Assembly (NCBI RefSeq): GCF_000275845.1 | Contig: NW_006766888.1 | Coordinates: forward strand, 257,169-321,168 | Reading direction: 5' to 3' | DNA from: Dichomitus squalens LYAD-421 SS1 | Lineage: Eukaryota; Basidiomycota; Agaricomycetes; Polyporales; Polyporaceae | DNA: 64,000 bases | In this document: positions 53,024 to 64,000 of the stretch, in pieces | Layout: every line of letters starts with the position of its first letter | Position numbering within the stretch: the stretch's first letter is position 1 | Notes under the pieces: model-generated | Told to the model about the DNA's origin: nothing | Seen by the model: only the letters and a program-made list of their open reading frames with translations | Database searches by the model: none | Made by a program: the position numbers and the translations under genes

Positions 53024-53804
53024 GCTTGAAGACTGTCTTGTTAGGGCTAAAGATGAGGCAGAAGGGTCTTTGGATGCACAGGGGCGAGCATCCCCAATGG
53101 GCGAGGGTCCTTATTTATATCCGTCCAGTATTGCAGCCACCGAATAGAAACCGATGCGATCAAACGCAATCGCCGCACATCGACGGGCAATGTGTACACC
53201 AGATGAGTCCAATTGCAATTCAGCGAAGACGACCAGTGTACGTTTGCACCTGAAACCTGCGCACTTGTTAAGCGCCTATCTTACATGCTTCCCGCAAGTG
53301 GCCGAAAGCGCGAGGGAAAGGGTCGAGATTTGGATGTCTTTGTGGACACACGAGTGATAATCAGGGACACACTGTGTGTTCTCCGCAACACAGCTCCCGG
53401 CATAACTACTGGAATGAGAAGTCGGATTGTGGTGTGTGCATAAGTGAGGAGCGATGTACATTCGTTGCTGAGAAAGATCGGGCAGCATTGAATCATCGCC
53501 GAGGCTTGGTGGGCATGGGGTAAGCAGGTCACACAATAATCCCAGGGCCGCTCGAGATCTCCCGATGATTACGTAATCGTCAAGTTCGTGCAGTATGAGC
53601 CGGAGATCGTCACAAAATATCAACTAGCAACGTTTGTCAGGAATAGATTGAGTCAAGAGGGGGTTACAATGACTCGAATGTCATCGACTACAGGGTAGTC
53701 ATGCTTGTGGCCAGACATGTTGGTGGGGTATGCGGGTACTAGAAGCCTTAGTCGGGTTCTACGCGACGATGATCCAAGAGTCTCGGTAACCTTCGACGAA
53801 GACA
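53024..53804. other. Intergenic region, DUF1348 to P450 copy 2
   Basis: No gene recognised. It includes the promoter of the DUF1348 gene. Confidence 0.45.
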
Positions 53805-56166
53805 TCAAACAGAGGCTAGCGCGGAAACCTGTTCAACGAGCGCGGCTGCGCTGGCCGACCTCGGCTGAATGCTACATGGAAAATCATTCGGCTTTCTGTG
53901 AAACAGGTGTCCAACGGCGTCAGATGAGCTTTGTGGAGAACCCAGAAAGGCCGTACCGGAAGACCGCATCGTCGTACACAATTGCAGGTTCTATGATCTG
54001 GCCGTTCTCGTCGGTAGCCTTCTTGATGTCGAAGGTCGCGAGGAAGGATGCGACCACGATCCACAGCGAAGATTCAACGAGGTTCGAACCCGGGCAGCCT
54101 CTGTGGGGGCCATGTAGCCGGAGTCAGAGTTCGGGCCTCGATGGAAAGTAGACTCCGTGGAATGTCAGCCCACCTCCTACCGAAGCCGAAGACAAAGGTC
54201 CGAGGATCCATCTTTATAGCTGTTGCATCGTCCACCTTATCCAGATAGCGCTCAGGCTTGAAGGCGTCTGGATCAGGAAAAGTGCAGGATTGCGGCTCAT
54301 GTGCCTGCATAGAGGGGAGCGTTGCATGACAGGGAGTTTTGTATGATGGTTCGGGGCCTGGTCCGTGATAGTGCAACTCCGAATTGTTCCCGAAGACTAG
54401 CGTGCCTCGTGGAATGTACATGCCCCTATACATATCGTCTTCCATCAACCGATGCGGAAGTCCTGCAGATGAATTGTGGTTGGAGGGGAGCGGGGAAAGC
54501 CTATACCCAAGGCGACTTGAGTCCAGGGACCGTAACAAGTGACTCACCAAGAGGAACGGGAGTGCTCCAACGGAGGATCTCGTTGAAGACTGCTTCAATG
54601 TATGGTAGATCTAGACGATCTGCAAATGTAGGCAGACGACCCGGTCCGACAATCGAGTCGATCTCTTTCTGGGCCTTGGCTGCAACCTCCGGATGAAACA
54701 TCATGTTTTGGAGGAACGATAGGACGGCGGTGATAGTTTACGGAGGTATAGATCAAGCTGGTATCTCTTCCCAAAGAACGTGAGCGGGTACTACTCACCG
54801 TGTCAAGACTACCTAAGGTGATGTTATGTAGCGCTTGAGTTGCGTTGGTAAAATTGGGTGTAACAATTGGCGGCTCACCCAAGTACATCGACATACTAGT
54901 CCACCTCGCATCCGTGTCCGTTTCGGCGTCAGTCATATTGTCGTCCTCGGATGTCTCGATCAGGGTAGTGATGGAGCAATGCGTGGCCGTGCCATCCTTC
55001 TGTGGAACAAGCATCTCGGAAACTGCGCCTAGCTATAGATCGGCGCAAAAATACCGACCATGCGTGCTACCACCATATCAAACGGCTTGTTCACAAACTC
55101 TTCAATCTTAGCTTTCCATTTGCTAGCTTTGCGCTTGAAGCCGGCCCCCGGAAACCACGTAGGAAGATATTTCACTAGACTCGACACCACCAGGGTTCAG
55201 TACCTCCGAAGGGGACAAGTAAGGGAGGGTGCATGACTCACAGAAGGGAAATACGTCGACAAGCCAAATGAACCCTCCGCCTGCGATACCATTTGACAAA
55301 ATATCTCCACACTCCTCGGCAAGTTTTAAATAAAAGTCGTCGTTTGCGGTCACGCGGTAGCCGTAGACGATGCGGAGCGTCAGGGAGCCGGCGTATCTGA
55401 AATATCCGGCTCTGAGTACAGGTAGCTAGGCAGGTATTATTCAAGAACGGAAGGCTATACCTTCTGATGTGAGCCGAGTAGCCTTTAGGAGTCTCTAGGA
55501 TGCGTCTTAGCAACACCTGAGTCTCAAGCTCAAGTAGCGGGTAATAAGAAGGGATAGCGCTCGGCCCGAGGACTTTCGTCATGAGACGCCGCTGGCGGCG
55601 GAACTTGTCGCTATAGCCTGTGAACGCAGTCTGCAGGTGGCAGACGGATCGAGGGCGCATCAACGTCAGAGCGGCTCAAGTGCGGCGCAACCTTAAGCAC
55701 GCACAATGTTTTCGCATCCGCACCTGTCAATCACTACGTATCAGTAACTGAAATTCTCTGCAGGCATGGAGCGCAGGCTGCGCAGATACGGACAACTCAT
55801 TGCACATGACAAGCTGCGGCTTATCGGAGTACAGCGCCCCTTTACGCTCAAAGAGGTCCGTCGCTGCTTCGTAGGAGTTGAGGAAGAGCAGGCCTTGGCC
55901 GAAGACGTGGAGGTAAACGACGTCACCTGTTGAGTTTGAACATCAGCTCAGAGGTAGTATCAGGCATATCGGCAGCGCGTACCCCATTTACTTGCCCAGT
56001 CGGACGCTCTGACCCAAAGTTCTTTTGACGTCAGGTCAAAGATGTTGCCAATCAAAGGCCAAGGTTCAGGACCAGGAGGAAGGTTTCCTTTCCTCCTCCT
56101 CTGCGCCCGCACCAAGACGACCACCGCAAGGAAGAGGCAAGCTAGTAAAAGTAGGGAAGACCTCAT
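53805..56166 (-). pseudogene. Cytochrome P450, copy 2 (paralogue of copy 1, damaged)
   Basis: The first exons repeat those of P450 copy 1 in length: 184, 133, 19, 170, 155 and 116 nt (56166-55983, 55926-55794, 55723-55705, 55630-55461, 55396-55242, 55174-55059), then 121 nt (54999-54879) and again a 14-nt exon (54812-54799, GSLDT). The anchor, LPPGPEPWPLIGN hinge, ExxR (EILR), KPERYL and heme loop FGFGRRGCPG are all present, and the C-terminus ends ALASV at 53805. Three lesions: the acceptor of the intron before TITAVLSFLQ is AA (54739-54738), preceded by an in-frame stop; the next-but-one donor reads GGAGTT (from 54380) where copy 1 has GT; and one base is missing near 54276, which happens to compensate for keeping that 76-nt intron. 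Either a recent pseudogene or assembly errors. Confidence 0.75.
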
Positions 56167-57316
56167 GAGAGTCGCATAGGAAGGAAAAAAAAGGAAGGAT
56201 CAGGTACCTTGTGCGAACCGTGGGTTTTTCACGTCCTTTGAGCGTTGATAGCTTCAATGACACGTCAGGAACTGATCCATTCTCGGTCGAGCCTTTGACA
56301 CTCACTTGGAATACGGTGAGTCGCCATCCTGCCTTCGGTCGATATTCGGCCCCACTGTAGCTGAGAAGTGCGGGTCAGAGGGGGGCAAAAATGTCCGGGT
56401 TCGTACACAGCTCACCAGAGGCGTTGTAGGAACGAGTGTAGATCGTTGGATGGTGAGCACCTCACAATCGGGATCCGGGTACGAGCTCTTTTGGCTGCCG
56501 CACCAGTTTTTCAAGGCCCATCTCATCTATAGCTGACAGTCGCACACCTAAAGTGACCCTTATCAAAACGGTGCGCTCCCGCGTGTTGCTTGCAGCAGCT
56601 AGCGTTGTACGTCCTGAAGACGCGGCGTCTGTACGTTTCGCGATGAATGAGCTTATGCACTTCTCTCATGTGTAGCACAAACCAAAGGTTAGACATCTGG
56701 TTGAGAGATGGGTAGTTCTATGAGACAATGTACATAGACTACCTGACAGCGGCATGATGAGGAAGAGGGTATCGATACCGGGCGGCTCATTGTACGGGTG
56801 CGGATCTCATCGGTCGGGAGCGCCGGCCCGTGAAACAAACCGGGTAGATGATGGCTGTGCTTCCCGAGGACCAACCAGCGCCACCTCGGGCATACATACA
56901 GTAGTATCTCTGTTCCGTCATACACTGACCGCTGCGAGTTTGTCTGTCTACATAGATCCTGAACCGCAATATTCTCATGGACGTGGGATAGAGGACCCAC
57001 TCATACTCCGAAGTTTGGCCTCCGGCCGCCTACTTATGCGTAACGAGCGCGGCGAGCGGATTGATGACGATCGCCTATCATCGTCAGCCATGCCAGTCTC
57101 CAATGGTGACGAGCCTGCCTTGGGCTGGCTCCCAATTGCTGTATAGGAAGAGCTGCGCACCGAATGCCGGCTGAATACGAGGACTCGTGAACCCGGTATC
57201 GGCATCTCCTGCCACCTTCTTATTATGCATCAAACCGCCTCCGAGACGCCTTCATCTCCCCTTTCTCATCTCTCTTTTCGTCCACCACTGCCAACCTTCG
57301 ACTCTGATCCAGCATC
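56167..57316. promoter_or_regulatory. Divergent promoter region between two P450 genes
   Basis: About 1.15 kb between the starts of P450 copy 2 (minus) and the P450 at 57317 (+). No gene seen; a 130-codon frame at 56754-57146 has no motif. Confidence 0.45.
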
Positions 57317-59854
57317 ATGGCGCTCCTTACAAGCGCGCCTCAAGCAGCACTCGCCGCTGCAGTTCTCTATGTTTCATGGCTCATCCTAAAGCCGTTCGTT
57401 GTCAAGTCCCCACTGGATAACATTCCCGGTCCTCCTCGGAATTCATGGCTGAGTGGTACGTCCCACGATATGTGAGAACTCAATCTGTACGCGTCTCACA
57501 TTCAGACAGGTAATCTAGCGCAGTATTTCGCCCAAGATGCCTGGGACTTCCGGGCTGAACTCGCCCGCAAGTATCCACGCGTGGCCGCTCTCCATGGAAT
57601 GCCTGGGGTACGTCGACTGGATAAGGATGGATGCATATTTTGAGGCGTTCATACTCTCAATCGCTAGCAATCGAAATGGATCACGGTCTGGGATGTGAAG
57701 GCCATGCAAAACATCTTCCTCAAAGAGCAAGATATCTATGCAGAACCCGTGTTGTACGTCCTCTTCTAGCCGCGAATGCACGTAAGCCCAATGACTCACC
57801 ATTACCGATTCGTTTTGAAACGAAAGTGCTTTGCGTATGATGCTCGGCCCTGGTCTTCTCGGCACGGAAGGTGGGGGAGCACTGTTCACCATATACTTTC
57901 CTTTAGGTCCGCTACTGACCACCGATCCTATCTTGTGTAGGCGAGCAGCACAAGCGACAGCGCAAGACGCTCAATCCTGTGTTCTCTGTGAAGCATCTTC
58001 GCGACATGACGCCCTTGTTTTATCAGGTCATCCACAAGGTACATCTCCTCCGCATGCTAGAGACTCGAGGCCGCCTCGCACAAAGGCGCTGACCGACATT
58101 CTTTTCGTGCGGCGTCTACAGACTCGTGATGCGATTATGGAGCGCGTGCGTGCCGGCGCCGGAGCTAAGGGTGGCGTTGAACTCGACATGCTCTCTTGGA
58201 GCGGCCGCACGACGCTCGAAGTGTTGGGTCAGGCTGGTTTAGGCCACTCATTTGACCCTCTCACGGAGGACCGACCGGACGAGTTTGCGGATGCCGTCAA
58301 GGACTTCTTGTGGGTCCTGTCATTTGTGTCAGGTCCGCAGTTTGATGTTGACTGGAGAGTAGCCCACAAATGGCCCGATCTTTGGTTTTACGCCTGCTGA
58401 TGAGGGGCGTGGCCAACGTCGGCTCCGCACCTTTCCGGCGCTGGGTCGTTGAGAGGATCCCGAACGACAACGTTCAGCAGCTGAAGCGGATATCAGACAT
58501 CATGCACGGGCGGTCTATAAGGATATTCAACGAGAAAAAGGAGGCTCTGGAGAAGGGGGATGAGACGCTTAAGCATCAGATCGGCGAAGGACGTGACATC
58601 ATGAGCATCCTGCGTGAGTGCACATGCCCCACACGCGTCCCCGTGTCTGTCCCGCATTGTAATCGAGGGTCCTGTAGTGCGGGAGAACATGCTTGCTAAG
58701 GCGGAGGATAAGCTCCCGGATGATGAGCTCATAGGGCAGATATCGTGAGTCCTTTCCCCGCTGTGACGAGTATATGGCCTAGGCTGGGTCCACTGAGCGT
58801 TTCTTCAGGACGATGGTGCTCGCTGGGATGGACACAACTGCAAACTCGCTGGCGCGCGCTCTTCAGATCCTCGCCGAACGCCAGGACGTTCAAGAGAAGC
58901 TCCGGCAGGAAATCCTGCATGCGATCGAGACTGAGGGACAAGACGGGACGCTCGACTACGAGAAGATCATGGAGCTTCCCTACCTTGAGGCGGTCTGCCG
59001 CGAAACCCTGCGGTTGTGAGTGCTAGCGCCATCGTTGCGCATCCTCCTCCGACGTGTACACTTATCTTGTGACACGTGGATCTCACCAGATATCCTGGCG
59101 TTACCAGCCTCTTCCGAGAGTGAGGATTTTCCATTCGATGACGCGCCGGCCCAGAAGCAACATTCACTTGTACTGACTCTGACCGTGCCTCGTGTCACAG
59201 GACAACCAAGGATGTCATAATGCCTCTGTCGGAGCCGATCCGTCTGAAGGACGGGACGCTCACTGACGCGATCCCCATTCCGAAGGGAACGCGAGTAGTT
59301 CCGAACATCGGTGCTTCGAACGTCGACCCAGCGCTCTGGGGAGCTGATGCGCACGAGTGGCGACCTGAACGCTGGCTCGAACCCCTACCGCGGGCTGTAG
59401 AGGAGGCGCGCGTACCGGGCGTATACTCTCACCTGTGCGTCGGTCTAGTCCCTCGGCCCTATAAGCAGTTTCATGTGCTAATATATGACACGTGACTATC
59501 ACAGCATGACGTTCATCGGCGGTAGCAAGGCGTGCATGTAAGCCCTTCCCCTTGTACTGAGGACAGGGCAGGACCAGTTTTAATGTGTTGTGTAGAGGAT
59601 TCAAATTTGCACAGATCGAAATGAGTACGTAACGCGCTCGGCCTTAGTCTTGATCCTCCTGGACGACCGTCAGGGTGCTGACTGGATCGTTTACCCCCGC
59701 AGAGACCGTGCTGCTCGTCCTGTTGCAGAACTTCAAGTTTGAGCCGACCGGCAAGCCCATCAAGTGGAACTTCGCTGGGGTGCAGTACCCCAGCGTCGGG
59801 TCGGAGGGACCTGAGCCGGCATTGCCTCTGCTGGTTTCCGCACTGCGCGCCTGA
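57317..59854 (+). CDS. Cytochrome P450, second type (intact)
   Basis: Thirteen exons (57317-57455, 57510-57607, 57668-57753, 57827-57870, 57941-58038, 58122-58309, 58360-58613, 58678-58744, 58809-59015, 59201-59434, 59505-59537, 59596-59624, 59703-59854) give 542 residues. It has a membrane anchor (LAAAVLYVSWLIL), hinge IPGPPRNSWLSGN, C-helix KRQRKTLNPVFS, I-helix LAGMDTTANSL, ExxR ETLR, RPERWL and heme loop FIGGSKACIGFKFA, where Lys stands in the usual Arg position. It differs from the other two P450s in intron layout and motifs, so it is another family, resembling the CYP4/CYP5-like clans of agaricomycetes. Substrate unknown. The intron 58310-58359 was placed so that DFF joins SPQMARSL. Confidence 0.94.
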
Positions 59855-62800
59855 TTTTAGACAGCGTCTGCGGGGGTCGAGACTGTGCGGGACGGGCTCT
59901 ACTGCTGCCAAACAGTTGCGTCTCGGCTATCGCTCAGAAAGACTTCGAATCCCAGCTTGTGTATCCCCACCCCACTTCGTCAATTATGCATATTCCGCCT
60001 GACATAGATGTGGATGTGGATTTCGTCCCAGCTTCGTATGATATCTAACTCATAATTGATTCAGGACTCACAATAACGGAAGCTGGAATCATCTCGCACT
60101 GAACAGCCTTATTCGAAACATTGTTCCTTTGCGGGCGTCCGGAGGTATACTACTCGCTCGCTCTGCTCGAAGTCCTCCGCAGGCCGTAACGCCAGTTTGT
60201 GCTACAGATCCCATCGAGGGAAGTGCAGGAGGTCAGTTCGGCCTGTTGTACTGATGCTTAGCACGTTAAGAACTTCAGGGCGTGTGGCGGCGCTCGATGA
60301 TCATATATCATTATGCGCCAACCGTCCGGATCGCATAACAGCTTCCGCAGAATTTGCCTACGTGGCATGCGCAGTTGCAGGCGGCGCAGCATTCTTGATG
60401 CCGGTAGCTTGCGAGCAGTTTTTGATAAGGTACATGTTACAGAGTGCCTGGATAGAAGCAACGCGACTCGGCCAGTGACCGAGACGAAACTCAGGCCTCA
60501 GGCTTGTCGGACATGGTTCGACCGTACACAAGCACCCACTACTCGGACCATGCTTCTCCGGCAGGCCCGTCGGGCACCGGGAAATCAATTACGTTAGTCA
60601 CAATACCCAATATCCCGTCAATGTTGTCTGCATCAAGGTTCGAGGGTGCACGGTATGTGGGAGGCTACACAGCACAATGCGGGGTCCACCTGGGATGATC
60701 ATGAAAAAGAAGAGAGACCGACGGCGCTACCCGTCTTCTTGAAGCAGGGGAAAGATCCGTTTCGAGTGGTTTGAGGCCGTCAAGGATGCAGTCACCGCAC
60801 CCAGGACGCCATTGAGGAAGTAGGGTGCCTCTACTCACTGGAGCTTCTATGCAGAGCACGCCCGCTGTACGTACGGGGCAAGTCGACTTGAAAATTGGAT
60901 TGAGACATGTTCCCAGTGAAAAACAGTAACACCTCAGAGAGCGGTCATAGGTAAGGGGCGTCATTATGGCGTGGTCGCTGTGGTAAAGCGCTTCAGGAGC
61001 CTGGATTGTGGGAGGGACTCGCGATTCGGATTCTATATCTTGGCTTAAGATCTGAACCACCGAGGTCGACAGATGTCGGTATCATCCAGAAGTCAAATAT
61101 TTGGACGCTACAATGGCTAAATCTAGTCAGAGTGGAGGCGCTGTGAAGTCAATGTTCCCTAGGATGTCGTGAAAACGTTTTATCTGGGCCACTGACTTGA
61201 AGCCACGACCGTTATGCTCGATGCGTGGCGAACGGCACCTGTCAAGCTGTTACTTGCTATGTAGTACAAGTCAGACACAATGAGGACTTCTGAGGCTATC
61301 CCCTATGTTCCGTGAGCCTAGACCTAGCGATCAAAGCCGGAATGTTGGAGACGCAGAGCGCGAGAGCACGGAGATGAACAGCAAAGATTGCAACGGCGAT
61401 GTCCTTGCCGTCGTGGTTTCAGAATATCTGGGACAAACCTGAACCCACGAATTACGTAGAACCGAACGAGCGACTCTCGTCAGGATCATCCTCGATAAGT
61501 GCAACGAATTCCTTTGGGTAAGTGCGGGGTCGTGAGTGAAGACGGGACGAAGCTGCAAGCGGGGGTGACTGCCATAAAGGTGAGGCCCCCTGCCGCGCGA
61601 GAAACCATGTAATGCACGGCCGTGGTGGAGGGTGGCGGAACTCGCATGGGGAGCCGGCGGCATACGGCTTCGGTATCGCTCTTAGCCGAACAGAGAACAA
61701 CGCACAAACTCCGCGAAAGTCGACTGAGATGCCTGAAACGCTCGTCGCGCGCGATTAAATCCCGGTGGAAGTAGGTCTTGCGGCATCGCCACCCGTGCAC
61801 CACCAATCGTTTTGACGGGATGGTTTCACGTGTCTCGGGTCTCTTCGGTTCCAAGCTGGATGAATCGCGGAGTCGCAGGTGGAGATGTTGGACTTCTAAT
61901 TGTGATAGTGCATGTGGTCTCGTGCGCGACGACGGGCATCTGGGCGTGCCGCGAGGCAATATAGGCATGGAGCTGCGGCCATGTGTCCGCACGATCGGGC
62001 TGGCAAACGACATCTTACAACGAGTACCACTGGCATCGGACGCGTGCCAAGGTGGGACTGAGAGTCAGCATCGGAGTGCAGAGATGGCCGTGCTCGGAGA
62101 ACGTCATGCCGTTGACATCTGTAGTATGCTTCATCGCTAGTATCCGTTGGCTTGGTCTGCAGAACCTCGACGGCGGACAAGCTCGCGAGGTAGTGAGTCC
62201 CTGTAGGGCATGATCAGATTGAGGCTACAGCCGGCGGCGCACATGGAATGCATCTGTGAAGCGGTGACAGGAGCACAAAAGAAGAGTAGAAAAAAAGGGA
62301 AGGAGGGGATGCACCTCACGCAATGAGAGACCCGGCCACCGAGTTGGAGGTGAAGTCAAAATTAGATGATGATCGAAGATGTCTGCTTCGGCGACAACAC
62401 GGTGAATGTGGGCTCTTCGTATGATCTGGCAATCGGGTGATGTCGCACCATGTTCACGTGGATCACAGACGCACTTTCAAGTGTCCGAAAAGCTGTCGAG
62501 AGGAACAGTAGCCATGCTAATATTCTCTGATCGCCAAGTACGATAATGACTGGTCAGTATCATGCGTTCAACGCGCTTTCCATGGCAATTATGAACCTCA
62601 CCAGCTCACCACTTGTGTCCCGATGACCTCTCTTTTGGCGTCTGATTTATTGGAGCAGAGAAACAGCAGGGCGGCACTGACGGCACGACGTGCTCTTTCT
62701 CAAGAGCTTGCTATCAGTTGCTACACACACAAATGTTACTAAAGTTCATCAACTTGTGCAACGTTGGGCAAGGACATCATACCAGTAACGGTCGTACTGG

Positions 62801-63940
62801 TTTGGTGGGATCTCTGCATGGAGTCGGGAGAAACGACGTGGTTTCGCTGTCTCCCTTCAAACGCGCTGACAAGCGCGGATGGGTGCTACGAATCCTGATC
62901 GAGGCACGCTGACGTATAACTCACCGCGCCTAGACTAGATCGGACCCGCAGGTACAGTGCCCAGGCCGGCCACGTTGGATGTGTCAGGAGAGCAAACGGT
63001 TGCACGAAGATGTGTGAAGCGGGTATGCAGAAGTTTGCGGTGGAGCTGTAATTGCGAGCAGTCCGAGTCCGAGTCAGACGGAGACGCATGGTGGCGATGA
63101 CTTGAGACGAGGTGCGGCAAGTGCCGTACACTCTCGGCGCTGAACTCTCCGAGTCCGACAACCGCTTTCGCTCAGTTTACTGTGCCCGACAAGCCGGTTA
63201 CAACATCTGTTCAACCCCCGCGTTCAATCGGAGACTGCGCAGCTGGGTGCTGAATAGACAACACCCTGAGGCGATGCAGAACCATTTCCTCTATTTGACT
63301 ATCTCGGCGTTATCATCGCATTATTGGCGGATCATTGCTCGACACCGTCTTGCCCTTCCATCTAACTTTCAACGCAGATGTCCGACGGAATATGCTTCAA
63401 GTATATTCAGGCGACCCGGGATGATTGCACGCACCACGTCTGGACTACACAAGATACTCAGAGATCGTGCTACATGGAGGAGCTACGGATGATTACGGTA
63501 CGGCGATGCAATTCTTGACAGTGAGCTAAGCTGTACACCCCTCCCCTGGCTGCTCTGCTTTTGTGTCCGAGAATGCCTAATCCTCGCATCGGTTCCGTCT
63601 CACCTCCTCTGCGACCTTACAATGCATTGCGTAACCCGGGGGCGGATTACCGATGCCAGACTCTAGCGCGTCTAGGTGACTAATCCATACCTTTCCTACA
63701 TCTTGTTCGTCCGTGTTTCTAACACACATCTCCCGTTATGGTTATGTCTGCCGGATACCATGGGACCCGGGTGCACAGTCTTGGTATGCCCAGACCCGTG
63801 CCCGCTTGACGCGCTCGTGAGGCGACAACGCGAGCACTTCCATATGTGCCATTTTGGCATTTACACAATCCGCAATCCAAGGAGCGCTGCGTGTACTGAT
63901 GATAAATCGTCATAGGTCTTCGAGCATCCTGTCTTCTTCT
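59855..63940. other. Long region with no supportable gene
   Basis: About 4 kb of short, overlapping frames on both strands. The longest (61486-62013, minus) has no recognisable motif. No repeats, tRNA or transposase signs were seen by eye. Decayed coding sequence cannot be excluded. Confidence 0.45.
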
Positions 63941-63944
63941 CTGC

Positions 63945-64000
63945 TATATAAGAGATGGATCCCAAACTCGGTGAGTATCAACGCACAGTACACACGAATT
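63945..64000 (+). promoter_or_regulatory. TATA box and possible start of a gene leaving the window
   Basis: TATATAAG (63945-63952) is followed by ATG at 63955 (MDPKL) and a donor-like GGTGAGT at 63970. The ATG is too near the TATA box to be a normal start, so the gene may begin further right; only the core promoter is suggested. Confidence 0.3.

Noticed and set aside
54081..54098. Sequence GGTTCGAACCCGGGC resembling a tRNA T-arm
   Set aside because: It lies in the minus-strand P450 coding exon (heme-binding region), and no acceptor stem or anticodon arm can be formed around it.
61486..62013. 175-codon minus-strand frame in the right-hand region
   Set aside because: No recognisable motif, no upstream exon, and equally long frames occur on the other strand.

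Overview
The window looks like genomic DNA of a basidiomycete fungus, most likely a wood-inhabiting agaricomycete such as a polypore (inference). Coding regions are broken by many introns, most about 50-70 bases long, with GT..AG ends. The families fit this group: a secreted copper radical oxidase, several cytochrome P450s, DUF6533 and DUF6535 membrane proteins, a DUF4185 secreted protein and zinc-finger/RING proteins. No prokaryotic operons, CRISPR arrays or rRNA genes were seen. Gene models were built by joining reading frames at splice sites whose phases agree. Where exon coordinates are listed, the codon phase was checked across every junction.

Left part (1-25.4 kb): three paralogous C2H2 zinc-finger/RING proteins (1-1733, partial; 6635-8218; 14932-16948), all on the + strand. 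Between and beyond them lie a complete glyoxal-oxidase-type copper radical oxidase (3079-4937), a DUF6533 membrane protein (minus, 9106-10819), a mitochondrial AIM9-like kinase-fold protein (minus, 12156-14024), a secreted DUF4185 protein (minus, 17538-18910), mannose-6-phosphate isomerase (20254-21731) and a second DUF6533 protein (23245-25400).

Middle (25.9-38.2 kb): a DUF6535 gene broken by a 7-bp tandem duplication and carrying a short insertion that looks like a retroposon (25949-28522), and a decayed second DUF6535 5' end (30341-30589). These flank or neighbour intact housekeeping genes: triosephosphate isomerase (minus, 28907-29990) and the ERCC1/Rad10 nucleotide-excision-repair subunit (31040-32638). 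A decayed GH53 endo-galactanase follows (33.36-34.48 kb), then a GC-rich stretch with no convincing gene, then a mitochondrial sucrase/ferredoxin-like (Aim32-type) iron-sulphur protein (minus, 36918-38182).

Right part (39.4-59.9 kb): a group that could belong to secondary or xenobiotic metabolism. It holds an intact P450 (39412-41806), an ABCC-type full ABC transporter (minus, 42446-48600) divergent from a C2H2 transcription-factor-like gene (49475-51432), a DUF1348 NTF2-fold protein (minus, 52358-53023), a damaged paralogue of the first P450 (minus, 53805-56166) and, divergent from it, an unrelated intact P450 (57317-59854). No polyketide, peptide or terpene synthase is visible, so a biosynthetic cluster is not shown. 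The last 4 kb hold no gene I can support.

The most interesting signals are: the zinc-finger/RING family, in which all ten finger junctions seen carry a phase-0 intron immediately before the first zinc-binding histidine; the retroposon-like insertion with a 15-bp target duplication in DUF6535, whose removal restores the local frame; a duplicated acidic tryptophan motif in the ERCC1 tail; and the splice-site lesions in the second P450.
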